The notes: generated by a model from the sequence alone, not told the origin. A DNA stretch of 64,000 nucleotides from Rhodococcus sp. B50 (GCF_013602415.1 NZ_WPAG02000002.1:558001-622000); one strand, 5' to 3'; shown: positions 45,227 through 57,372, counted from the stretch's first letter. Translations and numbers: made by a program.

Positions 45227-46767
45227 TCCCGATGACACTGGCTCGGATCGCGGAGGTCGTCGGGGGCACCCTGCACGACGTCGACGATCCGTCCGTCGAG
45301 GTGACCGGGTCCGTCGAGTTCGACTCGCGACGGATCGGTCCCGGCGGCCTGTTCCTGGCGCTGCCCGGTGCGCGCTCGGACGGGCACGATCACGCCCCGG
45401 CCGCGGTGTCCGCCGGTGCCGTGGCGGTCCTTGCCGCACGACCGGTGGGGGTGCCCGCGATCGTAGTGCCGCCGATCCCGCCCACCGAGACCAACGCCCT
45501 CGCACTCGAGCACGACAGCGACGGATCCGGCGCGGCGGTGCTCGCCGCCCTTGCCAAGCTCGCCCGCAACGTGGTGGACACGCTCACCGAGGCCGGTCTC
45601 ACGGTCGTCGGCGTCACGGGTTCGGCGGGCAAGACGTCCACGAAGGACATGATCGCCGCCGTGCTCGCACCGTTGGGTGAGGTCGTCGCTCCGCCCGGAT
45701 CGTTCAACAACGAACTCGGCCATCCGTGGACTGCCCTGCGCGCCACCGAAACCACTCGCTTCCTCGTCCTCGAGAAGTCGGCACGCGGCCCCGGGCACAT
45801 CGCGACCCTGGCCCGCATCGCCCCGCCGCGGATCGGTGTCGTGCTCAACGTCGGCACCGCCCACATCGGCGAGTTCGGCTCGCAGGAGATCATCGCCGAG
45901 ACCAAGGGTGAACTCGTCGAAGCCCTGCCCAGCGCCGCCGACGGGGGAGTCGCGATCCTCAACGCCGACGACACCCTCGTGTCGAAGATGGCGACCCGCA
46001 CCACCGGTCGCGTGGTGTCCGTCGGGACCGGTTCCGGCGCGGCCTACCGCGCCGAGGACATCCACCTCGACGATCAGGCGCGCGCCTCGTTCACCGCCGT
46101 CGTCCCCGGCGCCGACGGGCAGGAGCAGCGCGTGCCCGTGCGCCTTGCCGTCCACGGCGAACATCAGATCGGCAACGCCCTGTCGGCGATCGCGGTCGCC
46201 GTGGAATGCGGTGCGACCGTCGAGCAGGCCGCCGACGCGCTCGCGACGGCCGGCCCCGTCTCGGCCCATCGCATGGCCGTACAGACCCGATCCGACGGCG
46301 TGACCGTCATCGACGACGCCTACAACGCCAACCCCGACTCGATGCGAGCAGCGGTGAAGGCCCTGGTCACGATGGCGCGGTCGGGCCCTGCTCGCCGCCG
46401 CACCTTCGCGGTGCTGGGGGAGATGGCCGAGCTCGGCGACGACGCGGTCGTCGCCCATGACGCCATCGGACGGCTCGCGGTGCGCCTCGACGTCACCCGC
46501 ATCGTCGCCGTCGGGGCCACGCGCCCGGTCCGGGGTCTGTTCCAGGGCGCCGTGATGGAAGGATCGTGGGGTGAGGAAGCGAGCCACGTACCCGATGCCG
46601 ACGCCGCGATCGCGTTGCTGCGCGACGAACTGCAGCCGGGCGACATCGTGCTGGTGAAGGCATCGCAGTCCGTGGGCTTGTGGACCGTCGCCGAGGCCGT
46701 CCTTGCGGACGATCCGGCCGGTACCGGAAAGAACGACGCTGCTGTGGGGACGGAGGACGCCCGGTGA
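45223..46767 (+). CDS. murF: UDP-N-acetylmuramoyl-tripeptide-D-Ala-D-Ala ligase
   Basis: Adds D-Ala-D-Ala to the UDP-MurNAc tripeptide, the last cytoplasmic Mur ligase step. 514 residues: N-terminal substrate domain ([13 protein letters not shown] ... [14 protein letters not shown]), ATP loop [13 protein letters not shown] near 127, [18 protein letters not shown], and [11 protein letters not shown] in the C-terminal domain. ATG overlaps murE by four bases (ATGA), and its own stop overlaps mraY. Confidence 0.95.
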   Translation: MIPMTLARIAEVVGGTLHDVDDPSVEVTGSVEFDSRRIGPGGLFLALPGARSDGHDHAPAAVSAGAVAVLAARPVGVPAIVVPPIPPTETNALALEHDSDGSGAAVLAALAKLARNVVDTLTEAGLTVVGVTGSAGKTSTKDMIAAVLAPLGEVVAPPGSFNNELGHPWTALRATETTRFLVLEKSARGPGHIATLARIAPPRIGVVLNVGTAHIGEFGSQEIIAETKGELVEALPSAADGGVAILNADDTLVSKMATRTTGRVVSVGTGSGAAYRAEDIHLDDQARASFTAVVPGADGQEQRVPVRLAVHGEHQIGNALSAIAVAVECGATVEQAADALATAGPVSAHRMAVQTRSDGVTVIDDAYNANPDSMRAAVKALVTMARSGPARRRTFAVLGEMAELGDDAVVAHDAIGRLAVRLDVTRIVAVGATRPVRGLFQGAVMEGSWGEEASHVPDADAAIALLRDELQPGDIVLVKASQSVGLWTVAEAVLADDPAGTGKNDAAVGTEDAR

Positions 46768-47843
46768 GACAGATCCTGTTCGCGGCGGGCATCGCGCTCG
46801 CAGTCTCGATCCTGCTCACCCCCGTCCTGATCAAGATGTTCTCCCGGCAGGGCTTCGGGCAGGAGATCCGGGTCGAGGGCCCGCAGAGCCACCAGTCCAA
46901 GCGCGGCACCCCCACGATGGGTGGCGTCGCGATCCTCGCCGGTCTGTGGGCCGGCTACTGGGGGTCACATCTCATCGGGATGGGATACGACGCCGAAGGC
47001 CCCACCGCCTCGGGTCTGCTCGTGCTCGGCCTGACCACGGCGCTCGGCGGCGTCGGATTCCTCGACGACTTCATCAAGATCCGCAAGCAGCGCAATCTCG
47101 GTCTGAACAAGACCGCCAAGCTGGTGGGCCAGCTCGTCGTCGCGGTGGCCTTCGGCATCCTCGCACTGCAGTTCCGCAATGCGGACGGCCTCACCCCCGC
47201 CAGCACCGATCTGTCCTACGTGCGCGACATCGCTACGGTCTCGATGGGGTCGATCGTCTTCATCCTGTTCGTGTACCTGCTGGTCAGCGCGTGGTCGAAC
47301 GCCGTGAACCTCACCGACGGTCTCGACGGTCTCGCCGCCGGCTCGATGGCACTCGTGCTCGGCGCCTACGTCATCATCACCTTCTGGCAGTACCGCAACG
47401 CGTGCGCAGTGGAGCCGACCGCCGGCTGCTACGACGTCCGTGACCCGCTCGACCTCGCATTGCTGTGCGCCGCCGGTGCCGCCGCCTGTATCGGCTTCCT
47501 GTGGTGGAACGCCGCGCCGGCCAAGATCTTCATGGGCGACACCGGCTCGCTCGCCCTCGGCGGCATGCTCGCCGGTCTGTCCGTCACCACCCGCACCGAA
47601 CTGCTCATGGTGGTTATCGGAGCGCTCTTCGTCGCGGAGGCCGCGTCGGTGGTCATCCAGGTCGCGGTGTTCCGATCCAGCCGCAGGCGGGTGTTCCGGA
47701 TGGCGCCCTTCCACCACCACTTCGAACTCGGCGGATGGGCCGAGACGACGGTGATCATCCGGTTCTGGTTGCTCGCCGCCATCGCCTCGGCCATCGGCCT
47801 CGCACTGTTCTACAGCGAATACCTCGCGGCGATCGGGGACTGA
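46764..47843 (+). CDS. mraY: Phospho-N-acetylmuramoyl-pentapeptide transferase
   Basis: Transfers phospho-MurNAc-pentapeptide to undecaprenyl/decaprenyl phosphate to make lipid I. 359 residues, the M. tuberculosis MurX length, with about ten membrane helices. Conserved cytoplasmic motifs: KRGTPTMGG (about 46-54), FLDDFIK with the DD pair (about 88-94), [10 protein letters not shown] near 183, [12 protein letters not shown] and [14 protein letters not shown] start overlaps murF (GTGA). The reading frame is open upstream, but that portion is within murF. Confidence 0.96.
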   Translation: MRQILFAAGIALAVSILLTPVLIKMFSRQGFGQEIRVEGPQSHQSKRGTPTMGGVAILAGLWAGYWGSHLIGMGYDAEGPTASGLLVLGLTTALGGVGFLDDFIKIRKQRNLGLNKTAKLVGQLVVAVAFGILALQFRNADGLTPASTDLSYVRDIATVSMGSIVFILFVYLLVSAWSNAVNLTDGLDGLAAGSMALVLGAYVIITFWQYRNACAVEPTAGCYDVRDPLDLALLCAAGAAACIGFLWWNAAPAKIFMGDTGSLALGGMLAGLSVTTRTELLMVVIGALFVAEAASVVIQVAVFRSSRRRVFRMAPFHHHFELGGWAETTVIIRFWLLAAIASAIGLALFYSEYLAAIGD

Positions 47844-47844
47844 C

Positions 47845-49335
47845 GTGACCGACGAACTGGAACGGCTCAGGGGGCGGGCGGTCCTCGTCGCCGGCGCAGG
47901 AGTGTCCGGCCGCGCGACGATCGAACCGCTCACCGACCTGGGTGCCCACGTCACCGTCACCGACCGTAACGAGCGGGCACTGGCCGAGTGCGCGGCGCTC
48001 GGCGCGCGGACGGTCGACCTCGACACGCTCGTCGACGACCCCTCCGCACTGCGCGAGTTCGCCCTGGTGGTGACGAGTCCCGGATTCCCGCCCCACGCGC
48101 TGTTGCTGTCGCGGGCGGCCGGAGCCGCGGTGCCCATCTGGGGCGACATCGAACTGTCCTGGCGCATCGACCGCGCCGAGATCTACGGACCGGCCCGGCG
48201 ATGGCTGGTGGTCACCGGGACGAACGGCAAGACCACCACGACCATGATGTTGCACGCGATTCTCGAGGCCGCAGGCCGCAGCAGTGTCGCGTGCGGCAAC
48301 ATCGGCCTCCCCGTGCTCGACGCCCTGCGCCGTGACGACCCGCGCGCCGACGTCCTCGCCGTGGAGCTGTCGTCCTTCCAGCTGCACTGGGCACCGTCGG
48401 TGCGACCCGACGCAGGTGTCGTGCTCAACATCGCCGAGGACCATCTCGACTGGCACGGCGGGATCGAGAACTACATCGAGGCCAAGCTCGGTGCTCTCAC
48501 CGGTGCCGTCGGGGTCCTCGGCCTCGACGACCCGATCGCCGGCGGTCTCCGGGATCGTTCCCGGGCGGTGGTCACCGTGGGCTTCACGCTGGGTTACCCC
48601 CAGGAGGGCGAACTCGGCATCAGCGGAGAACTGCTGGTCGACCGGGCGTTCGCGGACTCCGCCGTGCTGGCCCGAGTCGACGACGTGACGCCACCCGGCC
48701 CTGCCGGGTTGTCCGACGCGCTCGCGGCCGCCGCCCTCGCACGGGCGATCGACGTGCCCGAATCGGCGGTGCACGACGGTCTGCGACGGCACCGCGTAGG
48801 TCCGCACCGCGCCGCGCCGGTCGGTCGGGTCGACGGTGTCGACTACGTCGACGATTCGAAGGCGACCAACCCGCATGCGGCCCGCAGTTCGCTGCTTGCG
48901 CACGACCGCGTGGTGTGGATCGCCGGTGGTCTCCTCAAGGGTGCCCGCGTGGACGACCTGGTCGCCGAGGTGGCGCCGCGGCTGTCCGGTGCCGTGCTGC
49001 TGGGCCGCGATGCCGGCGAAATCGCCGAGGCACTGACGCGACACGCCCCGCAGGTCCCGGTCGTCGTGGTGGACACGGGCGACGATGAAGCGATGACCGA
49101 TGCGACGAGTGAGGCCGACACGCCTCCGGTGAGGAGGATCGCGGCGCCGGGTGCCGACGGTCCCGCCGTGATGCGCGTGGCGGTCCGGGAAGCGGCCGCT
49201 CTCGCCTCGACGGGAGAGACGGTGCTGCTCGCCCCGGCTGCGGCGTCGCTCGACATGTTCGCCGATTACGCGGAACGCGGCCGGAGCTTCGCGTCCGTGG
49301 TCGAGGAACTCCGCGGGGGCGGGACGCCAAGGTGA
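47845..49335 (+). CDS. murD: UDP-N-acetylmuramoylalanine-D-glutamate ligase
   Basis: Adds D-Glu to UDP-MurNAc-L-Ala. 496 residues: N-terminal Rossmann-like domain ([17 protein letters not shown]), ATP loop [14 protein letters not shown] near 125, [22 protein letters not shown], and the C-terminal [12 protein letters not shown] lies one base after the mraY stop. The C-terminal region has an unusual acidic insert ([21 protein letters not shown], about residues 411-425) before the final helices; it is probably a surface loop. Confidence 0.95.
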   Translation: MTDELERLRGRAVLVAGAGVSGRATIEPLTDLGAHVTVTDRNERALAECAALGARTVDLDTLVDDPSALREFALVVTSPGFPPHALLLSRAAGAAVPIWGDIELSWRIDRAEIYGPARRWLVVTGTNGKTTTTMMLHAILEAAGRSSVACGNIGLPVLDALRRDDPRADVLAVELSSFQLHWAPSVRPDAGVVLNIAEDHLDWHGGIENYIEAKLGALTGAVGVLGLDDPIAGGLRDRSRAVVTVGFTLGYPQEGELGISGELLVDRAFADSAVLARVDDVTPPGPAGLSDALAAAALARAIDVPESAVHDGLRRHRVGPHRAAPVGRVDGVDYVDDSKATNPHAARSSLLAHDRVVWIAGGLLKGARVDDLVAEVAPRLSGAVLLGRDAGEIAEALTRHAPQVPVVVVDTGDDEAMTDATSEADTPPVRRIAAPGADGPAVMRVAVREAAALASTGETVLLAPAAASLDMFADYAERGRSFASVVEELRGGGTPR

Positions 49336-50900
49336 CCTCTCGGGCAGGCGCGACTCGGTCGGGGGCCGGCTCCGACGATCCGGTGGCGGGAGTCCGCGGC
49401 CGGTTCGGAGCCTGGTTGGCGCGGCCGCTCGCGTCCTTCCACCTCGTGGTGACGATCGCCGTGTTGCTCACCGTGCTCGGACTCGTCATGGTCCTGTCCT
49501 CGTCGAGCGTCGGTGCGGTGGCCGCGGCGGGGTCGGCCTACGGGTTGTTCACCTCGCAGTTGATCTTCGCCGCCCTCGGCATGGTGATCTTCTACATCGC
49601 GCTGCAGATCCCGGTGCGTCTGATGAGGCGGTTCGCCTTCCCGGCATTCGCGTTCTCGGTCGTGCTGCTGGTGCTCGTGCTCATCCCCGGTATCGGCACC
49701 GTCTCCCAGGGCACCCGGGGCTGGTTCGTCATTGCCGGCATCTCGTTGCAACCGGCCGAGATCGCCAAGATCACCCTCGCCGTGTGGGGTGCGCACCTGC
49801 TGGCCTCACGCCGCGGCGAGAACTCCACCCTGCGCGAGATGCTCGTTCCGCTCGTCCCGGCAGCCCTGCTCGTGACCGGCCTGATCGTGCTGCAGCCCGA
49901 CCTCGGCACCACCGTCTCGATCGTGATCATCGTGCTCGCCCTGCTGTGGTTCGCGGGCCTGCCGCTCAAGGTCTTCCTCGGCATCGTCGGCACCGCCGCC
50001 ACACTCGCAGTGATCCTGGCCCTGACGGCCGGTTACCGCTCGCAGCGTGTGCGGGCCTTCTTCAATCCCGGGGACGATCCGCAGGGCGCCGGTTACCAGG
50101 CACGACAGGCGAAGTTCTCCCTCGCGGACGGCGGTCTGTGGGGCCGCGGCCTCGGCCAGAGCCGCGCGAAGTGGAGTTATCTGCCCAACGCCCACAACGA
50201 CTTCATCTTCGCGATCATCGGCGAGGAACTCGGCTTCCTCGGCGGGGTGGCCGTCATCGGCCTGTTCGGTCTGTTCGCCTATGTCGGGCTGCGTATCGCG
50301 ATGCGTTCGGCCGATCCCTTCCTGCGTCTGTTCACCGCGACGGCGACGACGTGGATCATCGGCCAGGCCTTCATCAACATCGGTTACGTCGTGGGGTTGC
50401 TGCCCGTGACCGGTTTGCAGTTGCCGCTCGTGTCGGCCGGGGGCACGTCGACGGCCACCACCCTGCTGATGTTCGGCCTGATCGCGAACGCGGCCAGACA
50501 CGAACCCGAGGCGATCGCGGCGCTGCACGCGGGGCAGGACGGCCGGTTCGCGCGATTGCTGCGCCTGCGCAAGCCCGAGGCCTACCGGGCCGGTCGCACA
50601 CCGGCGCGTACGGCCGCAGCGCGGCCGCCGCGATCGCGGGTCGCGGCACCCGAGCGCACCGCTCCCGCAGCGTCGCGCGGTAGAGGATCGCGCAAGCGGC
50701 AGCCTCAGGTGCCGACCGAACGGCAACGTGGAGCGGCGCAGGACCGTCGGGCGGCCGCGAGTCGCGCGCAACCGGCGGACGGAACCGGCCGGGCCCGGCG
50801 CACACAACCCGCGCGGGAACCGGCCCGCGGCCGGCAGCAGACGAACCGCACGACACGCGGATCGAACGGACGAAACGGAGAGCGAGGGAACCGTAGGTGA
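49332..50900 (+). CDS. ftsW: Septal peptidoglycan polymerase FtsW (SEDS family)
   Basis: SEDS glycosyltransferase that polymerises lipid II with PBP3. 522 residues with ten predicted helices (about 38-400). Family signatures: [29 protein letters not shown] near 137, QPDLGTT near 197, [17 protein letters not shown] near 290, and [15 protein letters not shown]. The last ~130 residues form a hydrophilic, Arg/Ala/Gln-rich cytoplasmic tail (ending [13 protein letters not shown]) much longer than in E. coli; mycobacterial FtsW also has an extended tail that contacts FtsZ. GTG overlaps murD by four bases. Confidence 0.95.
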   Translation: MTSRAGATRSGAGSDDPVAGVRGRFGAWLARPLASFHLVVTIAVLLTVLGLVMVLSSSSVGAVAAAGSAYGLFTSQLIFAALGMVIFYIALQIPVRLMRRFAFPAFAFSVVLLVLVLIPGIGTVSQGTRGWFVIAGISLQPAEIAKITLAVWGAHLLASRRGENSTLREMLVPLVPAALLVTGLIVLQPDLGTTVSIVIIVLALLWFAGLPLKVFLGIVGTAATLAVILALTAGYRSQRVRAFFNPGDDPQGAGYQARQAKFSLADGGLWGRGLGQSRAKWSYLPNAHNDFIFAIIGEELGFLGGVAVIGLFGLFAYVGLRIAMRSADPFLRLFTATATTWIIGQAFINIGYVVGLLPVTGLQLPLVSAGGTSTATTLLMFGLIANAARHEPEAIAALHAGQDGRFARLLRLRKPEAYRAGRTPARTAAARPPRSRVAAPERTAPAASRGRGSRKRQPQVPTERQRGAAQDRRAAASRAQPADGTGRARRTQPAREPARGRQQTNRTTRGSNGRNGERGNRR

Positions 50901-52051
50901 GTGCGGAGAGGCCGGCACTGTCGGTGGTGGTGGCCGGAGGTGGTACGGCCGGGCATATCGAACCGGCGCTCGCGGTGGCCGATGCCGTCCGCGCACTCGT
51001 GCCCGATGCGCGGATCACGGCGCTCGGCACCGAGCGCGGACTCGAGACGACCCTGGTGCCGCGACGCGGCTACCCACTCGAACTCGTCCCGCCGGTGCCG
51101 CTGCCCCGCAAGCCGACGGTGGATCTGCTGAAGCTTCCGGGCCGGATCGTCGCGTCGGTGCGCCGCACCCGGCAGATCCTCGACGAGGTCGACGCGGATG
51201 TCGTCGTCGGTTTCGGTGGATATGTGGCGCTGCCGGCCTACCTCGCGGCCGAGGCCGGCCCGCTGCGTCGACGCCGCCGCATCCCCGTGATCGTCCACGA
51301 GGCCAACGCGAGCGCGGGCATCGCCAACAGGATCGGAGCCCTGAGGGCGGAACGCGTGCTCGCCGCCGTCCCGAACTCGGGAATCGTCCGGCGCGGTGAC
51401 GCGCAGATCGTGGGGATCCCGGTCCGGTCGTCCCTCACGGGTCTCGACCGCGCCGGTCTGCGCGCGGAGGCGCGGCGGTACTTCGGTCTGCCCGACGACG
51501 TGCCCGTCCTGCTCGTGTTCGGCGGCTCGCAGGGAGCGCGGTCGCTGAACGAGGCCGTGTCCGGCGCGTCCGCCGCGCTTGCGGAGGCCGGCATCGCCGT
51601 GCTGCACGCGCACGGACCGAAGAACACCGTCGACATCCCCGCCCATCCCGGTCACGCTCGGGCACCGTACGTCGCCGTGCCCTATCTCGAACGGATGGAC
51701 CTCGCGTACTCGGCGGCCGACGCGGTGGTGTGCCGATCCGGGGCCATGACGGTCGCGGAGGTCTCGGCGGTGGGGCTGCCCGCGGTGTACGTGCCGCTCC
51801 CGCACGGGAACGGCGAACAGGAACTCAACGCCCGTCCGGTCGTCGCGGCAGGTGGTGGGAGGATCGTCGCGGACGGCGACCTGAACTCCGATTATGTCGC
51901 GACGGACGTGGTGTCGTTGCTCGGCGACGAGCAGAGACTCGTGGAGATGGGTCGCAGCGCCGCGGCCGCCGGTCATCGCAGTGCCGCGGACGAATTGGCG
52001 CGCATAGTGCTCGAGGTTGCCGGAGTGGAACCGAACAGGAGTGAACGATGA
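50897..52051 (+). CDS. murG: Lipid II synthase (N-acetylglucosaminyltransferase)
   Basis: GT28 enzyme that transfers GlcNAc to lipid I to make lipid II at the inner membrane face. 384 residues: [20 protein letters not shown] with the glycine-rich G-loop near 12-20, [15 protein letters not shown] (second G-loop) near 98, [30 protein letters not shown] near 203, [22 protein letters not shown] (donor site), and the C-terminal helix. GTG overlaps ftsW by four bases, murC follows with ATGA overlap. Confidence 0.96.
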   Translation: MSAERPALSVVVAGGGTAGHIEPALAVADAVRALVPDARITALGTERGLETTLVPRRGYPLELVPPVPLPRKPTVDLLKLPGRIVASVRRTRQILDEVDADVVVGFGGYVALPAYLAAEAGPLRRRRRIPVIVHEANASAGIANRIGALRAERVLAAVPNSGIVRRGDAQIVGIPVRSSLTGLDRAGLRAEARRYFGLPDDVPVLLVFGGSQGARSLNEAVSGASAALAEAGIAVLHAHGPKNTVDIPAHPGHARAPYVAVPYLERMDLAYSAADAVVCRSGAMTVAEVSAVGLPAVYVPLPHGNGEQELNARPVVAAGGGRIVADGDLNSDYVATDVVSLLGDEQRLVEMGRSAAAAGHRSAADELARIVLEVAGVEPNRSER

Positions 52052-53616
52052 GTGCGCAGTTGCCCGCCGAACTCGAGCGGGTGCACATGGTCGGTATCGG
52101 CGGCGCCGGGATGTCGGGCATCGCCCGGATCCTGCTCGCGCGCGGGGGGCAGGTGTCGGGTTCCGACGCGAAGGAGAGCCGCGGTGTGCTCGCCCTGCGG
52201 GCACGCGGCGCGCAGGTCCGCATCGGGCACGCCGCCGAGGCGCTCGACCTGCTCGACGGCGGTCCCACAGCTCTGGTCACGACGTTCGCCGCGATCCCGC
52301 AGGACAATCCCGAGCTCGTCGCCGCCCGCGAGCGGGGGATCCCGATCCTGTTACGCCCCACCGTGCTCGCCTCCCTGATGCGCGGACACCGCACCTTCCT
52401 GGTCTCGGGCACACACGGCAAGACTTCGACGACGTCGATGCTCGTCGTCGCGCTACAGCACTGCGGCTTCGATCCCTCCTTCGCGGTGGGCGGTGAACTC
52501 AACGAGTCCGGGACCAACGCACACCACGGCAGCGGGGACGTCTTCGTCGCCGAAGCCGACGAGAGCGACGGTTCGCTACTGCAGTACGACCCGAACACCG
52601 TCATCCTCACGAACATCGAGGCCGATCACCTCGACTACTTCGGGACGCCGGAGGCGTACACGGCGGTCTTCGACGAGTTCGTCGCCCGCATCGCGCCAGG
52701 TGGTCTGCTGGTCGTGTGCCTCGACGATCCCGGATCGGCGGCGCTCGCGGAGCGGGTCGTCGCGCTCGGCCGCGACGACCTGCGGGTTCGGGGCTACGGC
52801 ACGGCCGATGTCATCGGCACGGAGGGTGATCACCGCGGCGTTCCCGTCGGCGTGCGGCTCCTCGGCTGGGAGGCCAAGGACGTGGGCGGGGTCGCGGAGC
52901 TCCACCTCGCGGGTGAGGATTCGCCGCGGACCGTGCGACTGTCAGTCCCCGGCCGGCACATGGCGTTGAACGCTCTGGCCGCGCTGCTCGCCGCGCTCGA
53001 AGCCGGAGCGCAGGTCGACGAGGCTCTCGAGGGACTGGCCGGTTTCGGCGGCGTGCACCGGCGGTTCCAGTACACCGGCCGCGAACACGGCGTGCGGGTG
53101 TTCGACGACTACGCCCACCATCCCACCGAGGTCCGGGCCGTGCTGGCGGCCGCAGCCGAACTCGTCGCGGGGGAGCCGCTGCGCTACACCGAGACCGGCA
53201 CCGAACGGCCCCGTGTGATCGTGGTGTTCCAGCCGCACCTCTATTCGCGCACCGAAGCGTTCGCCACCGAGTTCGGCGCGGCTCTCGACCTCGCCGACGA
53301 GGTCGTCGTGCTCGACGTCTACGGCGCGCGGGAGGAACCGATCCCCGGGGTGAGCGGCGCCCTGGTCGCCCGGGCGGTGAGCAGACCGGTGCACTACCAG
53401 CCGAACCTGTCCGCGGTTCCCCGGCAGGTCGCACGTCTGACCAGGCCCGGCGACGTCGTGATCACGATGGGCGCGGGTGACGTCACGATGCTCGGCAGGC
53501 AGATCCTCGACGCACTGCACAGCAAACCGGGCCGCTTCCGTCCGGCCGGGGCCGCACCCGAGCCCGGCGGATTCCGCGCACCCGGCGGTTCCGGACCGGA
53601 GCCGATCGGCCCGTGA
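52048..53616 (+). CDS. murC: UDP-N-acetylmuramate-L-alanine ligase
   Basis: First Mur ligase, joining L-Ala to UDP-MurNAc. 522 residues: [19 protein letters not shown] near 12, ATP loop [14 protein letters not shown] near 117, EADESDGS near 171, [11 protein letters not shown], and [14 protein letters not shown] in the C-terminal domain. The end is Pro/Gly/Ala-rich (about 495-522). Overlaps murG and ftsQ by four bases each. As usual in the order of this phylum, it follows murG rather than preceding the other ligases. Confidence 0.96.
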   Translation: MSAQLPAELERVHMVGIGGAGMSGIARILLARGGQVSGSDAKESRGVLALRARGAQVRIGHAAEALDLLDGGPTALVTTFAAIPQDNPELVAARERGIPILLRPTVLASLMRGHRTFLVSGTHGKTSTTSMLVVALQHCGFDPSFAVGGELNESGTNAHHGSGDVFVAEADESDGSLLQYDPNTVILTNIEADHLDYFGTPEAYTAVFDEFVARIAPGGLLVVCLDDPGSAALAERVVALGRDDLRVRGYGTADVIGTEGDHRGVPVGVRLLGWEAKDVGGVAELHLAGEDSPRTVRLSVPGRHMALNALAALLAALEAGAQVDEALEGLAGFGGVHRRFQYTGREHGVRVFDDYAHHPTEVRAVLAAAAELVAGEPLRYTETGTERPRVIVVFQPHLYSRTEAFATEFGAALDLADEVVVLDVYGAREEPIPGVSGALVARAVSRPVHYQPNLSAVPRQVARLTRPGDVVITMGAGDVTMLGRQILDALHSKPGRFRPAGAAPEPGGFRAPGGSGPEPIGP

Positions 53617-54386
53617 CGCCCGCCGCCGTCTCGTCACGTGCACGTCGTGGGCGACCGTCACGAAAGCCTCGAGAACCCGGGGAACGCAGGGAGCGTGGTA
53701 CCGCCCGCCGCCCGTCGGGCCGGTCGGTGCGGTTGCGCACCGTGCTCGTCGGGGCGGGGGCCGTCGTGGTACTCCTCGGAGCGATCGCGGTGGCCTGGTT
53801 GTCGCCGTTGCTATCCGTGCGGGCGATCGAGGTGACCGGGATCGACGTCGTCACCTACGACGAGGTGGTCGACGCGCTCGAGGTCGCCGAGGGCACACCG
53901 CTGTTGCGGGTCGATACGGCGGCGGCGGCGCAGCGTGTCGCGACGATTCCGCGCGCGGCCTCGGTCCGGGTGCAGCGGGTGTATCCCTCCACCGTGCGCG
54001 TGACGGTCACGGAGCGGGAGGCGATGGTCTTCTTCGACGCGCCCGACGGTACCCACTCGGTCGACATCGAGGGGGTCGACTTCGCGGTCGAGCCGCCGCC
54101 GATGTTCACTCCGCGACTGGTGACGCCGTCGCCCGGCACGGGTGATCCCGCGACCCGCGCCGCCGTGGAGGTGCTCGACATGCTGCCGCCCGACCTGCGC
54201 GTTCAGGTCGAGACGATCGAAGCGCCGACGGCCTCCGACATCTCACTCGTCCTCACCGACGGGCGTGTCGTGGTGTGGGGTGGAGTCGATCGTTCGGACC
54301 GGAAGGCGGCGGTCGTCGGTCCGCTCCTGACGCAGCCGGGGGAGCGATTCGATGTGGCGAGTCCCGACCTGCCGACGGTGAGGTGA
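53613..54386 (+). CDS. ftsQ: Divisome protein FtsQ
   Basis: A 257-residue bitopic protein: basic cytoplasmic N-terminus (1-40), one helix (about 43-65, [20 protein letters not shown]), then a POTRA domain ([36 protein letters not shown], about 67-103) and a beta domain. It links FtsL/FtsB and the septal synthase to the Z-ring assembly. GTG overlaps murC by four bases. No ddl or ftsA gene lies between ftsQ and ftsZ; absence of ftsA is normal for Actinobacteria. Confidence 0.94.
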   Translation: MTPAAVSSRARRGRPSRKPREPGERRERGTARRPSGRSVRLRTVLVGAGAVVVLLGAIAVAWLSPLLSVRAIEVTGIDVVTYDEVVDALEVAEGTPLLRVDTAAAAQRVATIPRAASVRVQRVYPSTVRVTVTEREAMVFFDAPDGTHSVDIEGVDFAVEPPPMFTPRLVTPSPGTGDPATRAAVEVLDMLPPDLRVQVETIEAPTASDISLVLTDGRVVVWGGVDRSDRKAAVVGPLLTQPGERFDVASPDLPTVR

Positions 54387-54474
54387 GGGATCGGCGAAAT
54401 TCGTCCGGCGTGTCCGGCGCGTCTGCTGGCTAATCCCGGTACCCGTGCCATAGCGTTTCGGACAGCCGCGTTAC

Positions 54475-54506
54475 TTGACATAACCTTCAAGCTGTGGTTG
54501 AGGGTT
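54475..54506 (+). promoter_or_regulatory. ftsZ upstream promoter region with inverted repeat
   Basis: TTGACA (54475-54480) is immediately followed by TAACCT (54481-54486, a TANNNT -10) and by an inverted repeat: AACCTTCAA (54482-54490) and TTGAGGGTT (54498-54506), a 9-bp stem if the single T-G position is a wobble, with loop GCTGTGG. I cannot tell whether TTGACA serves as a -35 for a further -10 or whether TAACCT is the active -10. The element is 134-165 bases before ftsZ. Confidence 0.5.
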
Positions 54507-54639
54507 TGTCGAGACGTCGTGCTGCAGGCCGACCGCCCGCCAGGCGGGCGTGACCGACATGAGCCAGACCCAGCACCACCCAGACCCGAGCACCACCCGG
54601 AATCATGCACCACCCGGAACTTCAGGAAGGCGAGAGCAC

Positions 54640-55866
54640 ATGACGCCCCCGCACAACTACCTCGCCGTAATCAAGGTCGTCGGTATCGGCGGTGGCGGCG
54701 TGAACGCGGTCAACCGCATGATCGAGCAGGGACTCAAGGGAGTCGAGTTCATTGCCGTCAATACCGACGCGCAGGCACTGCTCATGTCGGATGCCGACGT
54801 CAAGCTCGACGTCGGTCGCGAATTGACCCGCGGACTCGGCGCCGGCGCAGACCCGGAGGTCGGTCGCAAGGCCGCCGAAGACCACAAGGACGAGATCGAA
54901 GAGGTGCTCAAGGGTGCCGACATGGTCTTCGTGACAGCGGGCGAGGGCGGTGGAACCGGTACCGGCGGTGCACCCGTCGTCGCGAGCATCGCCCGCAAGC
55001 TCGGCGCGCTCACCGTCGGTGTCGTCACGCGTCCGTTCTCGTTCGAGGGCAAGCGCCGCGGAGGGCAGGCCGACACCGGCATCCAGACGCTGCGCGAGTC
55101 CTGCGACACGCTCATCGTCATCCCCAACGACCGGCTCCTGCAGCTCGGCGACGCCGCCGTCAGCCTCATGGACGCCTTCCGTTCCGCCGACGAGGTACTT
55201 CTCAACGGTGTGCAGGGCATCACCGACCTGATCACCACCCCGGGTCTGATCAACGTCGACTTCGCCGACGTCAAGGGCGTCATGTCGGGCGCCGGCTCGG
55301 CGTTGATGGGTATCGGCTCGTCGCGCGGCGAGGGTCGTGCCATCAAGGCTGCCGAGGCGGCGATCAACTCGCCGCTGCTCGAGGCGTCGATGGAAGGCGC
55401 GCGTGGCGTGCTGCTGTCGATCGCGGGCGGCTCCGATCTCGGCCTGTTCGAGATCAACGAGGCTGCCTCGCTCGTGCAGGAGGCCGCGCACATCGACGCC
55501 AACATCATCTTCGGCACGGTCATCGACGACTCGCTCGGCGACGAGGTCCGAGTGACCGTCATCGCCGCCGGGTTCGAGGGCGGGACTCCTGCCCGCCGTC
55601 CCGTCGAGGTGGGTCAGCAGCAGCCGGGTCAGTCGCAGCAGCCGCAGCAGCAACAGCCGTCCGGCCGTCCCGGTGCGATCGGTGTCGCGCGCGCCGGCGA
55701 ACTCGGCCGGCCGGAGCGTGAAGCCGTCGAGCCGACCCCGGTGCGGGATCCCGCGCCCGTGGCCGGCGGACAGCCTCCGGCGGGAGGGAACAACGCACCG
55801 CGCAGCGTGGACATCGACGACGACGGTGACGACGACGTCGACGTGCCGATCTTCATGCGCCGTTGA
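54640..55866 (+). CDS. ftsZ: Cell-division tubulin homologue FtsZ
   Basis: GTPase that forms the Z-ring. 408 residues from the ATG at 54640, where AGGAAGG stands upstream and the protein begins [15 protein letters not shown] as in mycobacteria; a start at 54550 is less likely. Tubulin signature GGGTGTG at 103-109, T7 loop [11 protein letters not shown] near 205, and a Gln/Pro-rich linker (about 318-395) ending in the C-terminal peptide [12 protein letters not shown] that binds SepF and FtsW. The stop overlaps the TTG start of the next gene. Confidence 0.97.
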   Translation: MTPPHNYLAVIKVVGIGGGGVNAVNRMIEQGLKGVEFIAVNTDAQALLMSDADVKLDVGRELTRGLGAGADPEVGRKAAEDHKDEIEEVLKGADMVFVTAGEGGGTGTGGAPVVASIARKLGALTVGVVTRPFSFEGKRRGGQADTGIQTLRESCDTLIVIPNDRLLQLGDAAVSLMDAFRSADEVLLNGVQGITDLITTPGLINVDFADVKGVMSGAGSALMGIGSSRGEGRAIKAAEAAINSPLLEASMEGARGVLLSIAGGSDLGLFEINEAASLVQEAAHIDANIIFGTVIDDSLGDEVRVTVIAAGFEGGTPARRPVEVGQQQPGQSQQPQQQQPSGRPGAIGVARAGELGRPEREAVEPTPVRDPAPVAGGQPPAGGNNAPRSVDIDDDGDDDVDVPIFMRR

Positions 55867-56609
55867 CGGCTCCGCATCGACTGCTGCGCGCCCGCCGGGT
55901 CGTGACGACTCGGGCCGGCGGGGTGTCCGCGGCTCCGTACGACAGTTTCAACCTCGCCGACCACGTCGGTGACGACCCGGCCGCGGTCGCCGCCAACCGG
56001 CGGCGGCTCGCGTCCGTCATCGGGCTGCCGCCGGAACGGTTCGTCTGGATGGAGCAGATCCACAGCCGCAACGTCACCGTGGTCGACGGCCCGGTGACCG
56101 AACCGGTTCCGGCCACCGATGCGCTCGTCACGCGCGAGCCCGGGCTCGCGCTCGCGACCCTCAGTGCCGACTGCGTGTCGATCCTGTTGTCCGACGAGGT
56201 CGCCGGGGTGATCGCTGCCGTGCACGCCGGTCGTGTCGGCGCGCGCATCGGGATCCTTCCGCGCGTCCTCGACGTCATGGTCGACCTCGGAGCCCGCCCC
56301 GACCGGATCGGCGCACTGCTCGGACCGGCGGCGAGCGGACGGCACTACGAGGTGCCCGCGGCCATGAGAGCCGACGTCGAGGCCCACCTGCCGGGCAGCG
56401 CGACCCGCACGAGTCGCGGCACGCCCGGTCTCGATCTGCGTGCCGGTCTCCGCCGGCAACTCGTCGAGCACGGCGTGACGGCCGTGGTCGAGGATCCGCG
56501 GTGCACGATCGAGGACACCGCCCTGTTCAGTCACCGGCGCTCGGCACCCACCGGCAGGTTCGCCTCGGTCGTGTGGCTCGAGGAGACAGGCGAGGTGGGG
56601 ACGGCGTGA
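55863..56609 (+). CDS. pgeF: Purine nucleoside phosphorylase-like multicopper-oxidase-fold protein (PgeF/YfiH)
   Basis: A 248-residue protein of the YfiH/DUF152 family. Members act as zinc-dependent purine nucleoside phosphorylase/adenosine deaminase or cytoplasmic peptidoglycan-editing factor. The Cys/His zinc ligands appear in [19 protein letters not shown] and [15 protein letters not shown] start overlaps the ftsZ stop by four bases (TTGA), the only TTG overlap in the cluster. Its location beside ftsZ and yggS is standard in Actinobacteria. Which reaction it performs here is not readable from sequence. Confidence 0.9.
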   Translation: MTAPHRLLRARRVVTTRAGGVSAAPYDSFNLADHVGDDPAAVAANRRRLASVIGLPPERFVWMEQIHSRNVTVVDGPVTEPVPATDALVTREPGLALATLSADCVSILLSDEVAGVIAAVHAGRVGARIGILPRVLDVMVDLGARPDRIGALLGPAASGRHYEVPAAMRADVEAHLPGSATRTSRGTPGLDLRAGLRRQLVEHGVTAVVEDPRCTIEDTALFSHRRSAPTGRFASVVWLEETGEVGTA

Positions 56610-57340
56610 GCGCTCCCGCCTCCGAGGACAGACGCCGCGAACTCGCCGGACGCCTCGTCGCCGTCCGTGAGCGACTGGACGTCGCGGCCCGCGCCGCCGG
56701 TCGCGATCCGTCGGACGTCGCGCTGCTCACCGTCACGAAATTCTTCCCCGCCTCGGACGCCGTGCTCCTCCACGAGCTGGGATGCGTACGTTTCGGCGAG
56801 TCACGCGAGCAGGAGGCGAGCGCGAAGATCGCCGAGTTCCGGGCGAGCGTCGCCGAGCCGGTCGAGTGGCACATGATCGGGCGAGTGCAGCGCAACAAGG
56901 CCCGTGCCGTCTCCCGCTGGGCGCACACGGTGCACTCGGTCGACAGTCTCCGTCTCGTGCACGCCTTCGAGAAGGGCGTGCGGGTGGCACTCGACGACGG
57001 TGAGCGCAGCGCGCCGTTGCGGGCCCTGCTGCAGGTCAGTCTCGACGGAGACCGTGAGCGGGGCGGCGTGGTGGCCGAGGATCTTCCTGCCCTCGCGGAC
57101 GCCGTCGGCGCGTCCGAGGTTCTCGAACTCGGAGGCCTGATGGGTGTCCCACCGCTCGGGTGGGAGCCCGAGCGGGCATTCGAGCAGCTGCACGACCTGC
57201 ATGCACGCCTGCTGCAGGACCACCCCGCGGCCGTGGAGTTGTCCGCGGGGATGTCCGGTGACCTCGAGCACGCGGTTCGGTGGGGTTCGACGTGCGTGCG
57301 TGTCGGAACGGCGGTCTTGGGGTATCGACCGTTAGCCTGA
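56606..57340 (+). CDS. Pyridoxal-phosphate homeostasis protein (YggS/PLPBP family)
   Basis: A 244-residue single-domain TIM-barrel that binds PLP without catalysis. The Schiff-base Lys is in [14 protein letters not shown] (about residue 39), followed by [31 protein letters not shown] and, near the end, [30 protein letters not shown] (phosphate site). GTG overlaps the previous stop (GTGA). The protein balances intracellular PLP and amino/keto-acid pools, affecting mDAP and Ala supply to the wall, which may explain its place in dcw clusters. Confidence 0.93.
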   Translation: MSAPASEDRRRELAGRLVAVRERLDVAARAAGRDPSDVALLTVTKFFPASDAVLLHELGCVRFGESREQEASAKIAEFRASVAEPVEWHMIGRVQRNKARAVSRWAHTVHSVDSLRLVHAFEKGVRVALDDGERSAPLRALLQVSLDGDRERGGVVAEDLPALADAVGASEVLELGGLMGVPPLGWEPERAFEQLHDLHARLLQDHPAAVELSAGMSGDLEHAVRWGSTCVRVGTAVLGYRPLA

Positions 57341-57372
57341 ATGACATCCGCCGCGCGAGGGAAAGGCGATCG

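Noticed and set aside
43232..45505. A 757-codon reverse-strand frame opposite murE
   Set aside because: No domain and no ribosome-binding site; forward MurE is complete.
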